Source: Bacteroidota bacterium
Lineage (GTDB): Bacteria; Bacteroidota; Bacteroidia; Chitinophagales; BACL12
DNA: 64,000 nt
Reading direction: 5' to 3'
Assembly: GCA_016124275.1 (NCBI GenBank)
Contig: WGOA01000021.1
Location: forward strand, 42,013 to 106,012
Positions 1-9,756 of this stretch are shown piece by piece. A program made the translations under genes and the position numbers. Below the pieces are notes generated by a model. The model worked only from the letters and a program-made list of their open reading frames with translations, did no database searches and was not told the origin of the DNA. Numbering within the stretch: the stretch's first letter is position 1; every line of letters starts with the position of its first letter.

Positions 1-1835
1 CCCGCGCGGATTTTTTTCTGCCCGGTCAGCCTTTTGCGTTTTTACCGCTGGATACCAGCATTGCGCGTTTTCAGGATTTTGATCCGGCTTTTACCGGAAT
101 CATGGATCGACAGACGCTGGGCAACGTCGGGCAAGCCACGCAACCGTTGTGGCACGCTGCGCGGGGCACAGTGGGCATTGATCTGGCAGAAGACCCATAC
201 CGGCCCTACCAGACCCAGCCAGACAGTTTGCGCTACTACCGGGTCAACAAACCCTATACACAATTGCGCTATGCACTGGGCTCTGGCGTTCAACAACGCC
301 TCAATTTCCGGCATGCGCAGAACATTATGCCCAACCTGAACGTGAGCCTGGATTACACGCGCACCGTGTCAGAGGGTCAGAGCAACCAGCAAAAAGCGGG
401 GGTGCACGACTTGGGAACTTCTGCCTGGTTTCGCACCCGCGACCGGCGCTATGGCGTGAATGCCGGGTACTTGTTCAGCGCTGTTACCGCGGAAGAGAAC
501 GGCGGTGCGGCCATCGATTCTGTGTTTGGCTTTACCCCTCGCGATGCCGCGCCCGTGCAATTGGCAGACGCCTTAACGGAGCACCGCCGCCAGTCGTTTC
601 AAGTGCAGCAGCATCTTTTCGGGGGAAGGGCCGCCGGACCCGCGGCGGCGGAAACCGCGCTGTTTTTGCCGCTTGATTCCGCGTCAACTGCCGCCGCGCA
701 GACGGGGTTGCCCCGCATTCACACGCCGGTAAACCCGCGTTGGCGAGTCTGGCACAGGTTGGAATGGTCCACCGATCAAAGGGCTTTTTACGATGCGCAG
801 CCGGACACCAGTTTTTATGGCCCCTTTCTTTTTGAGCCGGATACGTTGCGCGCAGACTATTCCTTGCAGCGGGTTCAGAACACCATTGGCCTGGCCAGCG
901 CAGACGAGGCCGATACCCTGCCCAGAAGCCTCCATTATCAGGTGTCGTTGGTGCATCGCTGGGATCGGGTGCAACAGACAGCCGGGTTTCGCAGCCTTCA
1001 GGATTTGTTGGCCCAAGGCAACCTTCGCTGGTTGCCGGGCAGCCCTGCACCAGGGGATACGCTGCATGGGTTTCATCCACTGGCAGAAGCGGAGTTTGAG
1101 GGCAATCGTTTTGGCGAATGGGATGCCGGGCTTCGGCTCGGCTTTCGCAGCAGGCAACACCGCCTTTCGCTCGGTATAACCGCGCAGCGTTTCCAACCCA
1201 GCGAGCAGCAGGACTTCTTTTTCTCTGCGCCGTTTTTCTGGCAGCTTGATCTGGGTGCGGAGCGGCGGCTGATCCCGGAATTGCGCTACCAGCACAGAAT
1301 AGCGGGCATGGATTGGGCGCTGAAAGTGCACCAGGTTCAAGACCTTTTGTATTGGAATGAGGATGCGCAGCCTGCCCAGGTCAATGGCTCAACCCGCATC
1401 TGGCAGGCGCTGCTGCGCCAGGATTTTCAGTTGGGGCATTGGCACCTGGACAACACGGTGGCGCTGCAACATACGGAGTCTGCGGTGCTGAATTTGCCCA
1501 TGTATGTTGGGCGGCATAGTTTTTATTATGAAGGATTCTTTTTCGAGAATGCCCTGTTTGCGCGTATCGGTACCGATGTGCGTTTTCAAAGCGCGTACAC
1601 GGCTGACGCCTGGAATCCGCTAACGGCAACCTTCTATCTGCAGAATAACGTGATGCCGGATACCTACCCGGTGGTGGATTTGTTTTTTTCGGCCATCATT
1701 GACCGGGCGCGCATCATGATTAAAGGCGTTAACCTGGCGCAGGGCTTGTTTGCACCCGGCTGGTACCAAACCCCGGATTATCCCATGCCCAATCGGGGCT
1801 TTGTGCTGCAGATTGATTGGCGTTTCTGGTATTGA
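1..1835 (+). CDS. Putative outer-membrane porin of Bacteroidota, 3' part (N-terminus outside window)
   Basis: The frame is open to the left window edge, so the true start lies upstream; at least 611 residues are present. The visible N-terminal portion (TSIARFQDFDPAF ... MDRQTLGNVGQA) and the many alternating aromatic/polar beta-strand segments resemble the Bacteroidota putative porin family of large outer-membrane barrels (family assignment from memory). The protein ends in an aromatic strand (LQIDWRFWY), as expected for a barrel whose last strand is recognised by the BAM complex. Substrate unknown. The next gene starts 127 bp downstream and is probably a separate unit. The internal Met at position 102 is not the start, because homologous-looking sequence continues in frame before it. 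Confidence 0.75.
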   Translation, partial: RADFFLPGQPFAFLPLDTSIARFQDFDPAFTGIMDRQTLGNVGQATQPLWHAARGTVGIDLAEDPYRPYQTQPDSLRYYRVNKPYTQLRYALGSGVQQRLNFRHAQNIMPNLNVSLDYTRTVSEGQSNQQKAGVHDLGTSAWFRTRDRRYGVNAGYLFSAVTAEENGGAAIDSVFGFTPRDAAPVQLADALTEHRRQSFQVQQHLFGGRAAGPAAAETALFLPLDSASTAAAQTGLPRIHTPVNPRWRVWHRLEWSTDQRAFYDAQPDTSFYGPFLFEPDTLRADYSLQRVQNTIGLASADEADTLPRSLHYQVSLVHRWDRVQQTAGFRSLQDLLAQGNLRWLPGSPAPGDTLHGFHPLAEAEFEGNRFGEWDAGLRLGFRSRQHRLSLGITAQRFQPSEQQDFFFSAPFFWQLDLGAERRLIPELRYQHRIAGMDWALKVHQVQDLLYWNEDAQPAQVNGSTRIWQALLRQDFQLGHWHLDNTVALQHTESAVLNLPMYVGRHSFYYEGFFFENALFARIGTDVRFQSAYTADAWNPLTATFYLQNNVMPDTYPVVDLFFSAIIDRARIMIKGVNLAQGLFAPGWYQTPDYPMPNRGFVLQIDWRFWY

Positions 1836-1962
1836 GTCCGTTCCTGGAAATCCGCGCGCTAACAAACCTTAACAATTCCGATAAAAGGTGTTCCTTAGAT
1901 TCGGCGCCGGAACAGGGTAACACCCTGAGCGCCTACATTCCATAGAACGTTATCTGGAATTC

Positions 1963-2835
1963 ATGAAACTGACCATTCAAGGCCTGAACAAGCAATACGC
2001 CAACGGCGTGCATGCCCTTCACGATGTGCACCTGGAGATTGGCACCGGAATGTTTGGATTGCTGGGCCCGAATGGGGCGGGTAAATCATCGTTGATGCGC
2101 ACGCTGGCAACCCTGCAGGACGCAGACAGCGGCCAGGTTATGCTCGACGACCTGGATGTGCTTAAGGACAAGGATGCTGTGCGCAAGATTTTGGGTTACC
2201 TGCCTCAGGAGTTCGGGGTGTATCCGCGCACCTCAGCCACCGATCTGCTGCATCATCTGGCCGTGCTCAAGGGCTTTACGGCCACTAAAGAGCGCTCGGA
2301 GATGGTGGATTACTTGCTCCAGAAGGTGAACTTGTACGAGCACCGCAAAAAGGCGGTCAGCAGCTATTCGGGGGGCATGCGCCAGCGTTTCGGCATTGCG
2401 CAGAGTCTGATTGGAACGCCCAAACTGGTTATTGTGGATGAGCCTACGGCGGGGCTTGACCCCGGCGAGCGCAACCGATTCTACAACATTCTGAGCGAGA
2501 TCGGGGAGCAGGTTATCGTGATTCTGTCCACCCACATTGTGCAGGATGTGCGCGAATTGTGCGTGAACATGGCCATTATGGACAAGGGGAAGGTGCTATA
2601 TGCCGGAACCACGGATGACGCCTTGCTGCTCATTCGCAACAAGGTGTTTGAAAAGCGGGTGGAGAAAGACAACCTGGAGCACTACCAGCGCAACTACCCG
2701 GTCATCAGCAACAAGTTGGTCGGGGGCAAGCCCCAGATTCATGTGTACGCGGAGGCCATGCCGGCTGATGGATTTATTCAGGCTGAAGAAACACTGGAAG
2801 ATGTGTTTTTTGCCAAACTGCACGAATTAATCTAA
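1963..2835 (+). CDS. ABC transporter ATP-binding protein
   Basis: This 290-residue cytoplasmic ATPase has a Walker A motif GPNGAGKSS at residues 35-43, the ABC signature YSGGMRQR starting near residue 135, and Walker B LVIVDEP with D159-E160. A switch-region His follows in STHIVQD. It is an ABC-2 exporter type ATPase (CcmA/DrrA-like). Only 4 bp separate it from the downstream permease-peptidase gene, so the two almost certainly form one transporter and are cotranscribed. The substrate is not indicated by sequence. Confidence 0.95.
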   Translation: MKLTIQGLNKQYANGVHALHDVHLEIGTGMFGLLGPNGAGKSSLMRTLATLQDADSGQVMLDDLDVLKDKDAVRKILGYLPQEFGVYPRTSATDLLHHLAVLKGFTATKERSEMVDYLLQKVNLYEHRKKAVSSYSGGMRQRFGIAQSLIGTPKLVIVDEPTAGLDPGERNRFYNILSEIGEQVIVILSTHIVQDVRELCVNMAIMDKGKVLYAGTTDDALLLIRNKVFEKRVEKDNLEHYQRNYPVISNKLVGGKPQIHVYAEAMPADGFIQAEETLEDVFFAKLHELI

Positions 2836-2839
2836 GGCC

Positions 2840-5800
2840 ATGTGGATATTTTTTAAGCACGAGGTTCAGTTTTGGCTGACCCGCCCGATGGTCTGGATTT
2901 TTTTGGGCATCATCACTTTGCTGGTGATGGGAGCCGTTTCGTCTGACCAGGTGCAGATCGGCGGCGGAGTGGGCAGCGTTTACAAAAACGCTCCATCCGT
3001 TATTCAGAACTACTACGGCGTCATGTCGCTGCTCTGTTTGCTGATGACCACTGCGTTTATGAACGCATCGGCCAACCGCGACTTTTCAACGGGCATGTAC
3101 CAGTTTGTCTTTACCTCGCCCATTAAAAAGCGGGACTATTATTTTGGCAAGTTTTTCGGGGCGGCACTGGTAGCCATGATTCCGCTTCTGGGGGTTACCC
3201 TGGGCGCACTGATTGGCCCTTTGATGCCCTGGGCACAACCCGAGCGCTACGGCCCGATCATCTGGCAGGGGCATTGGCAGGGCCTGTTGAGTTTTGGCAT
3301 TCCAAACACCCTGATCACCGGCGTTTTCTTGTATGCGCTGGCCATGTTGTTTCGCAACAACATTGTGTCATTTGTCGGGGCCATGCTCATTCTGGTGCTG
3401 TACGTCGTCAGCCAGGGCTTCATGGAAGACCTGGAAAAAGAATGGCTGGCTAACATCCTGGATCCCTTCGGTTTTTATGCTCGCGGTATCCTGACCAAGT
3501 ACAAGACCATTGATGAACTCAACGCCGCAGCCACACCGCTTTCAGGCCCCTTCCTCCTGAACCGATTGTATTGGCTGGGCATTAGCCTTGTGGTGTTGCT
3601 GGGCATTTACACGCGTTTTTCGTTCAATGCGCGCAATGAAAAGGCGGGCAGCAAAGCCAATAAAAAGGCGGAAATCGCCACCACGAAAGACGCTTCATTC
3701 TGCCCACAGGCTGCGCACGGTACCCAGGTGCCGCGCTCCTTTACCGCGCCCCCTCAACGCGGGTTTTCATGGGCCACGCTTTGGCACCTGATTGTGTTTG
3801 AGTGCAAGGCCATTGTCCGCAACCAGACCTTTGTGGTCATTCTGCTCATCGGCATCATCAACCTGGTGGCCAGCCTGACCAGTTTTACAGGGCAGTATGG
3901 CCTGGCAAAATTTCCGGTCACCTATGACGTGGTGGATACCATTCGCGGCGCGTTCTACCTGTTCCTGATCGGCATCATTACTTTTTACTCCGGGGTGCTG
4001 GTTTGGAAAGAGCGCGACGTCAGCATACACGACATCCAGGACGCGACGCCCGTGGGCAGCGGGGTCTATTTCAGCGCCAAACTACTGGCCATGCTCTTTG
4101 CCGTCTTCCTGGTGTTGGCCACAGCCATGTTGGTCGGCTTGGTCGCGCAGCTGGCTTTTGGGTACACCACCTTTAAAATTGGCGTGTACGTGCAATCGCT
4201 GTTGGTGCTGGATATGCTGGAGTTTAGCTACCTGGTGATTATCGCGCTGCTGATGCACTACCTGATCAACAACCGCTACATCGCCTACTTCGCTTTCATA
4301 GTATTTGTTGTGCTCAACAGTTTTATCTGGTCCGCCCTCGAGATTAACTCTAACATGTTGCCCTTTGGTGCGGTGCCCTTCGCCCTATACTCGGATATGA
4401 ATGGTCTGGGCCCGTTTGTACCGGGGCTGCTGGGTTTTCACAGTTACTGGTTCTTGTTCAGCTTGCTGCTTAGCCTGGTTATCTACAGTTTTTATGTCCG
4501 GGGAAGGGAGACCGGATTCAAGCACCGCCTTAGCACGGCATCCGCCCGCTTGCGCTCCCGATCAGGCGTCCTGGCCGTGTTGGCCTTGCTCTTTTTGACC
4601 TGTGCCGGCTTTGTGTATTACAATGCGGAGGTGCTGAACGAATACACCTCGTCTAAAGAAGACCAGCGCCGTCAGAAAGAATACGAATTAACGTATAAGA
4701 AGTACGAGGGTATTGCCCAGCCGCGCTGGGTAGCGTTGGACTACGCCATTGACTTGGAACCCTACAGCAGGGATATGACCGTCCGCACCAAAGCGGTGCT
4801 GGTGAACAAAAGCGCGGAGGCCATTCCGGCGCTTCATTTTACGCTGCCTTCGCTGGGCGACTCCCTGCACATCGATATTCCCGGAAGTGTATTGACGCTG
4901 GACGACGAGCGGTTGCAGTACCGCATTTACACGTTGGCGCAGCCCATGCAACCGGGAGATTCCTTGCACATCACTGTGCGTGCCGCAGCGAAAACGCGCG
5001 GTTTTGAGAACGAGGTGTCGTTTACACAGCTCACGCAGAACGGCACGTTCTTCAACAATTTTGACATCATGCCCGGACTGGGCTACAACAGCGGCTACGA
5101 AATTGGCGACAAGAACCGGCGAACCAAACTGGGGCTGCCGCGCAAGTTGCGGATGCCCAAACTTGCCCCTGCCGATTCCCTTGCGCGAAGCAACAACTAC
5201 CTTTCGCAAGATGCCGATTGGGTGCAGGTGCATACCGTCATCAGCACGGCTCCCGATCAGATTGCCGTAGCGCCGGGAAGTCTGGTTCGCGAGTGGCAGA
5301 AGGATGGCCGCCGCTACTTTGAGTACCAACTGGACCAAACGTCACTGAATTTTTATTCGTTTATCTCCGCCCGCTACGAAGTGGCCCGCGAGACATGGAA
5401 CGGTGTGGATCTGGAGGTGTACTACGTGGCCGAGCACGCCTACAATGTGCCCAACATGCTCAAGAGCATGCGTAAATCGCTGGAGTACTACACGGCCAAT
5501 TTTGGCCCGTATTACCACAAACAATGCCGCATCATTGAGTTTCCGCGCTATGCCGACTTCGCTCAGGCCTTTCCGGGCACCATGCCTTACAGCGAGGGCA
5601 TCGGTTTCATTGCTGATTTGCGCAAGGTCAAGGAGGGGGAGATTGACATGGTCTTTTATGTGGTGGCGCACGAAATGGCCCACCAGTATTGGGCCCACCA
5701 GGTGATGGGCGCCAACATGCAAGGCAGCGAAATGCTCAGCGAAAGTTTCGCCCAGTATTCCGCGCTGATGGTCATGGAAAACGAGTACGGCAAAGACCGG

Positions 5801-6451
5801 ATGAAGCGCTTTTTGACGTATGAAATGAACAGCTACCTGGAGGGCAGGGGCGGGGAGTTTGAGGCGGAGCGGCCGCTGGCGCTGACCGAAGCGCAAGGCT
5901 ACATTCACTACAACAAAGCGTCTGTTGTGCTCTACTACTTCAAAGAGATGATCGGCGAAGCGCAGGTGAACAAAGCGCTGCGGCAACTGGTGGATCGCTT
6001 TGCCTACCAGGACCCGCCATACCCCACTTCCATGGATGCGTTGGAGGCATTCCGGGCAGTAACCCCCGATTCGCTGCAGTACCTGGTGGATGATTTGTTC
6101 CTGAACATCACCCTGTTCTCCAACCGGGTGGTTGATGCCGACGTAAAAACGGTGGAAGGGGGCTATGAGGTCACTTTCTCTACCCTGTCAGAAAAGTTCC
6201 GCAGCGATTCACTGGGCAAAACCACTGACCTGACCATTAACGACTACCTGGACATCGGGGTGTTTGCCAAAGCCGGGAAGAACGAAGAACTCGGAAAGGC
6301 GTTGGTGTTGAAGCGGGTCAAGTTGAACAAGGCGGAGAATACCTTCACCTTCAAGGTTTCCGAAAAGCCGGAATTGGTGGGCATTGATCCTTACAACTAC
6401 CTGGTGGATCGCATCCCGGATGACAATACCGAGAAACTGAGCATACCATAG
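2840..6451 (+). CDS. ABC-2 permease fused to M1-type metallopeptidase
   Basis: This 1203-residue protein has two parts. The N-terminal half (about residues 1-590) carries two ABC-2-type permease repeats with multiple hydrophobic segments, including runs starting near residues 15, 330 and 575. The C-terminal half (about 620-1190) is an M1/gluzincin aminopeptidase-like domain with the zinc motif HEMAH at residues 944-948 and the third ligand Glu968 in LSESFAQY. The spacing from the second His to that Glu is 19 residues rather than the 18 of classical M1 enzymes. Topology suggests the peptidase lies on the periplasmic side after the last transmembrane segment. It pairs with the ATPase 4 bp upstream. 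Such fusions are known in Bacteroidota; the substrate is unknown, and peptide export with processing is an inference. Confidence 0.92.
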   Translation: MWIFFKHEVQFWLTRPMVWIFLGIITLLVMGAVSSDQVQIGGGVGSVYKNAPSVIQNYYGVMSLLCLLMTTAFMNASANRDFSTGMYQFVFTSPIKKRDYYFGKFFGAALVAMIPLLGVTLGALIGPLMPWAQPERYGPIIWQGHWQGLLSFGIPNTLITGVFLYALAMLFRNNIVSFVGAMLILVLYVVSQGFMEDLEKEWLANILDPFGFYARGILTKYKTIDELNAAATPLSGPFLLNRLYWLGISLVVLLGIYTRFSFNARNEKAGSKANKKAEIATTKDASFCPQAAHGTQVPRSFTAPPQRGFSWATLWHLIVFECKAIVRNQTFVVILLIGIINLVASLTSFTGQYGLAKFPVTYDVVDTIRGAFYLFLIGIITFYSGVLVWKERDVSIHDIQDATPVGSGVYFSAKLLAMLFAVFLVLATAMLVGLVAQLAFGYTTFKIGVYVQSLLVLDMLEFSYLVIIALLMHYLINNRYIAYFAFIVFVVLNSFIWSALEINSNMLPFGAVPFALYSDMNGLGPFVPGLLGFHSYWFLFSLLLSLVIYSFYVRGRETGFKHRLSTASARLRSRSGVLAVLALLFLTCAGFVYYNAEVLNEYTSSKEDQRRQKEYELTYKKYEGIAQPRWVALDYAIDLEPYSRDMTVRTKAVLVNKSAEAIPALHFTLPSLGDSLHIDIPGSVLTLDDERLQYRIYTLAQPMQPGDSLHITVRAAAKTRGFENEVSFTQLTQNGTFFNNFDIMPGLGYNSGYEIGDKNRRTKLGLPRKLRMPKLAPADSLARSNNYLSQDADWVQVHTVISTAPDQIAVAPGSLVREWQKDGRRYFEYQLDQTSLNFYSFISARYEVARETWNGVDLEVYYVAEHAYNVPNMLKSMRKSLEYYTANFGPYYHKQCRIIEFPRYADFAQAFPGTMPYSEGIGFIADLRKVKEGEIDMVFYVVAHEMAHQYWAHQVMGANMQGSEMLSESFAQYSALMVMENEYGKDRMKRFLTYEMNSYLEGRGGEFEAERPLALTEAQGYIHYNKASVVLYYFKEMIGEAQVNKALRQLVDRFAYQDPPYPTSMDALEAFRAVTPDSLQYLVDDLFLNITLFSNRVVDADVKTVEGGYEVTFSTLSEKFRSDSLGKTTDLTINDYLDIGVFAKAGKNEELGKALVLKRVKLNKAENTFTFKVSEKPELVGIDPYNYLVDRIPDDNTEKLSIP

Positions 6452-6494
6452 GAAATGTTGCATACTGGTATGGCCTCTGCCTTGAGGAATACCC

Positions 6495-7781
6495 TTAGGT
6501 TTTCTGGTTCTTCTTCTTGGCTGCGGGAAACAAAATGTTGTTCAGGATCAGGCGGTACCCGGCGCTGTTGGGGTGCAGGTTGAGATCGGTGGGCGGATCG
6601 CCAACATAATGTTTGTAATCTTCTGGATCATGGCCGCCGTAAAAGGTCCAGGTGCCGTAGCCGTATTCGCCGTGCAGGTAGCGGGTTTCGCCGGCGGCTT
6701 TGTTTTGGCCCAAAACCAACACATGCGATTTGACTAAATCTTGCCGAAAGGCGGTGCTTTGGCCGTAGAACCCTTTGATGGTTCGGGTGTGGCACTGCGT
6801 GAGCATGGTGGGGATGGGATCCCATTTAGCGGAAAACTCGAAGAGAGTAAAGTAGTCCACTTCCATGGAGACCTGGCGGTCCAGGCTCACGTCAATGTTG
6901 GAATGTTCGTACTCGTTGGGGTTGGTGCTCAGGCGAAAGTCCTGGAAAGCAAACGTTTTGCTGTAGTCGAGGCGTTCCTGGGCATCGGCGTCCATGGGGG
7001 TTCCGTCAAACGGGGCGGGGCAAATGTCAATGCCTTCTGCAGCCAGCGCGATGTCGTAGGTGTCGGCGGCGGAGCACATGGCAAACAGAAAGCCGCCTCC
7101 GGTAACGTAGTCCCTGATTTTATGGGCTACCGCAAGCTTTAGATCGGCTACGCGGGTATAGCCGCGCGATGCGGCCAGTTGTTCCAGAACGCGCTGGTTT
7201 TCCTGGTACCAGGCGGCATTTTTGCTGGAAGCCCAGAACTTGCCGTGTTGCCCGGTAAAATCTTCGTGGTGCAGGTGCAGCCAATCGTATTCCGGCAGGC
7301 GGTTGTCCAGCAATTCATCGTCGTACACCACGTCATAGGGAATCTCTGCGTAGGTGAGCACCAGGGTTACGGCATCGTCCCAGGGCAGTTTGTTTTTGGG
7401 CGAATAGACCGCCACTTTGGGCGGCTTATCCAACTTGACCACGTCCATGTTGGCTTCCGGATTGCCAATTTCGGATAGAATCTTGGCGTACTGCGCATCG
7501 GCCAGCACCTCGTATCCGACACCGCGCACCACACATTCGGTCTCAAACTCGCGCACATAGGGAAAGGCAAAACTGCCCCCGCGGTAGTTCAACAGCCAAT
7601 CGGCCTTTCCCCCGTTTTGCAAAACCCAAAACGTGATGCCGTAAGCTTTGAGATGATTGGGCTGCCTGCTGTCCATGGGCAGCATAATGTAGGAAGCCGA
7701 TGCGGCATGAGCGAGCAGCAGCAAGAGCGCAACAACGGGAATCCGGCTGCTTTGCAGCAGCCGGGATATAGAGGCATTCAT
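6495..7781 (-). CDS. Secreted conserved protein of the family mislabelled asparagine synthetase B
   Basis: A 428-residue protein with a clear signal peptide (residues 1-29, ending HAASA). It resembles Bacteroidota proteins that are routinely annotated asparagine synthetase B, but I see neither the N-terminal Cys2 glutaminase domain nor the PP-loop ATPase motif of AsnB, and it appears to be exported. The middle has a segment GGGFLFAMCSAADTYD that looks like the nucleophile elbow of a class I amidotransferase-like fold, so a GATase-like or hydrolase fold is possible. A conserved-looking end has HGEYGYGTWTFYGGHDPED. It is transcribed toward the ABC genes and lies 66 bp downstream of icd on the same strand. 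Function unknown. Confidence 0.8.
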   Translation of the reverse strand: MNASISRLLQSSRIPVVALLLLLAHAASASYIMLPMDSRQPNHLKAYGITFWVLQNGGKADWLLNYRGGSFAFPYVREFETECVVRGVGYEVLADAQYAKILSEIGNPEANMDVVKLDKPPKVAVYSPKNKLPWDDAVTLVLTYAEIPYDVVYDDELLDNRLPEYDWLHLHHEDFTGQHGKFWASSKNAAWYQENQRVLEQLAASRGYTRVADLKLAVAHKIRDYVTGGGFLFAMCSAADTYDIALAAEGIDICPAPFDGTPMDADAQERLDYSKTFAFQDFRLSTNPNEYEHSNIDVSLDRQVSMEVDYFTLFEFSAKWDPIPTMLTQCHTRTIKGFYGQSTAFRQDLVKSHVLVLGQNKAAGETRYLHGEYGYGTWTFYGGHDPEDYKHYVGDPPTDLNLHPNSAGYRLILNNILFPAAKKKNQKT

Positions 7782-7847
7782 GGCAAAAAGATAGTCCTTA
7801 TGCCGGTAAATACGCCTTTTAAAGGTGGAATGTTGTGCAGCGGTGTC

Positions 7848-9128
7848 TTAGGCTTCCACTAAGCTCATGCAGGCGATAATCTCTGTGCCGAACTCAGAAC
7901 AGCGCAGCTCTGTTGCACCTTCCATCAGGCGGGCAAAGTCGTAGGTGACGCGTTTGCGGCCGATGGCGGCATTAACACCCTGGTAAATAAGATCGGCGGC
8001 TTCCTGCCAGCCCAGGTGCTCAAAGAGCATGGCGCCGGACAAAATCACCGATGAAGGGTTGACCTTGTCCAGGTTGGCGTACTTGGGCGCCGTTCCGTGC
8101 GTGGCTTCAAAGATGGAGTGCCCCGTGATGTAGTTGATGTTTGCTCCGGGAGCGATGCCAATTCCCCCGACCATGGCAGCCAGGGCATCGCTGATGTAGT
8201 CGCCGTTGAGGTTCAGCGTGGCGATGACATCGTAGTCCTGCGGGCGGAGTTGAATTTGCTGCAGGAAGGCGTCGGCGATGGTGTCTTTGACGATGATTTT
8301 ACCGGCGGCTTCAGCGGCTTTTTGCGCGGCATTGGCGGCGTCAGCTCCCTGCTGTTCAGCAATGCGGTCATACTGGGCCCAGGTAAAGGTATGGTCGCCG
8401 AATTCGCGCTCGGCCAGCGCGTAGCCCCAGCTCTTGAACGCACCTTCGGTGTATTTCATGATGTTGCCCTTGTGCACCAGGGTGACCGACTTGCGCTTTT
8501 GATCAACGGCGTATTGCAAGGCGGCGCGCACCAGGCGTTCGGTGCCGTCTACAGAAACCGGCTTGATGCCGATGCTGGAGCTCTCGGGAAAGCGGATTTT
8601 GCTCACCCCCATTTCCTCTTGCAGGAACTTGATCACCTTTTTGACCTCGTCCGTGCCTGCCATCCACTCGATGCCGGCGTAGATGTCTTCGGTGTTTTCG
8701 CGGAAAATGACCATGTCCACCAGTTCGGGGCGTTTAACCGGCGAGGGCACGCCCTGGAACCAGCGCACAGGGCGCAAACAGGCGTACAAATCCAGTTTTT
8801 GGCGAAGGGCCACGTTCAGCGAGCGAATGCCACCGCCGACTGGTGTGGTCAGTGGGCCTTTGATGGCGATGAGGTGCTGGTCGATGGCATCCAGAGTTGC
8901 CTGAGGCAGCCATTCTCCTGTCTGGTTAAAAGCTTTCTCGCCGGCCAGTACTTCCAGCCATTCCACTTTGCGGGTATCCCCATAGGCTTTCTGAACGGCG
9001 GCATCAAAAACACGCACGGATGCGGCCCAGATATCCGGTCCGATACCGTCGCCTTCGATGAACGGAATAATGGGATTAGCGGGAACCTGCAGTTTGCCGT
9101 TCTGGATGCTGATGCTTTGGGCGCTCAT
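7848..9128 (-). CDS. icd: NADP-dependent isocitrate dehydrogenase
   Basis: A 426-residue enzyme of the TCA cycle oxidising isocitrate to 2-oxoglutarate in the cytoplasm. It matches the E. coli-type homodimeric family throughout, for example [33 protein letters not shown] and [20 protein letters not shown] preference is indicated by the Lys-Tyr pair in APKYANLD and by VTYDFARLM, the positions that contact the 2'-phosphate in E. coli Icd. The site of AceK phosphorylation in E. coli (Ser in FRENSED) is Thr here (FRENTED), so kinase control of that kind is doubtful. It heads a possible two-gene unit with the secreted protein 66 bp downstream. Confidence 0.96.
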   Translation of the reverse strand: MSAQSISIQNGKLQVPANPIIPFIEGDGIGPDIWAASVRVFDAAVQKAYGDTRKVEWLEVLAGEKAFNQTGEWLPQATLDAIDQHLIAIKGPLTTPVGGGIRSLNVALRQKLDLYACLRPVRWFQGVPSPVKRPELVDMVIFRENTEDIYAGIEWMAGTDEVKKVIKFLQEEMGVSKIRFPESSSIGIKPVSVDGTERLVRAALQYAVDQKRKSVTLVHKGNIMKYTEGAFKSWGYALAEREFGDHTFTWAQYDRIAEQQGADAANAAQKAAEAAGKIIVKDTIADAFLQQIQLRPQDYDVIATLNLNGDYISDALAAMVGGIGIAPGANINYITGHSIFEATHGTAPKYANLDKVNPSSVILSGAMLFEHLGWQEAADLIYQGVNAAIGRKRVTYDFARLMEGATELRCSEFGTEIIACMSLVEA

Positions 9129-9308
9129 GGGGAATTTTTGAAGGGAAAAACCCGGTTTTTGTGTTAACTTGAAAACTAAAAATGACGGCCTTTTTTTAAG
9201 GCTATTGCCGGGCCAAAAGGAAGCACAAAATACGATTTCCCCGGGGAATGGCTGCTGCTTTCCAAGCAGTCTTTACGCAATGTTCACAACTGCTTTTGCC
9301 TAAAACGG

Positions 9309-9337
9309 AAGCGCGGAACCATATGAGTTCCGCGCTT
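9309..9337. terminator. Perfect 11-bp hairpin, possible terminator or RNA element
   Basis: AAGCGCGGAAC (9309-9319) is the exact reverse complement of GTTCCGCGCTT (9327-9337) around a 7-nt loop. Only TTTCC follows on the plus strand, and CGTTTTAG on the minus strand, so the U-tract is weak in both directions. No annotated gene ends here, so if it is a terminator it belongs to an unrecognised transcript. Confidence 0.45.
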
Positions 9338-9350
9338 TCCAGGCAATCTA

Positions 9351-9422
9351 ATGTGGTGGAGGTACAATATAACGAGTGGAGATCAGATATGGACTAACCT
9401 TAAACCAAAACAACAGGACTAA
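9351..9422 (+). CDS. Possible 23-residue Trp-rich small ORF
   Basis: An ATG 13 bp after the strong hairpin opens a frame starting MWWRYNITSGDQIWTN, with three Trp in 23 residues, ending TAA. There is no recognisable ribosome site, as expected in this phylum. The composition recalls a leader peptide, but no tryptophan-related gene follows. It may be chance. Confidence 0.2.
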   Translation: MWWRYNITSGDQIWTNLKPKQQD

Positions 9423-9756
9423 GATAGCGGCACTTTTTCGGCAGGCAAATAGCCTTCTCCGGACGATAATTCTGATTATTAGGATTCAAAAAACGGGTAT
9501 TGGCCGGGAAGAGCGCAGTGATTTTTTCTGTTTTTGGGCAGTTTATCCGGGTTTAGGACCCAGACCGTGCACCAGTTTTTTGTTTCAAATACCTTGAACG
9601 GCGCGAAAAAAAAGCCACATTCGCCCATTTTTTAACGTTTCCTGACGCTTTCATGACGGCCAAAGCCGGGCTTTCGGGTGCTTGTCCCGATGTAGCTTTG
9701 CCGGACAAGGCCCTTCGACCTGACGGTTTAACCTGCCCGCTTTGCGGAGCTGTTTT

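Larger units (their letters stand above)
9129..9756. other. 628-bp divergent intergenic region between icd and ruvB
   Basis: No convincing protein gene fills this gap. It holds a strong inverted repeat at 9309-9337 and, directly after it, a 23-codon open frame at 9351-9422, both listed separately. A weaker hairpin (CTTGTCC at 9681-9687, GGACAAG at 9703-9709) lies near ruvB. A small RNA is possible but no known RNA family is recognised. Confidence 0.5.

Noticed and set aside
9376..9597. 73-codon ORF in the icd-ruvB gap
   Set aside because: Starts at GTG, has no domain or signal pattern, and composition is not gene-like; the shorter frame at 9351 is only slightly better.
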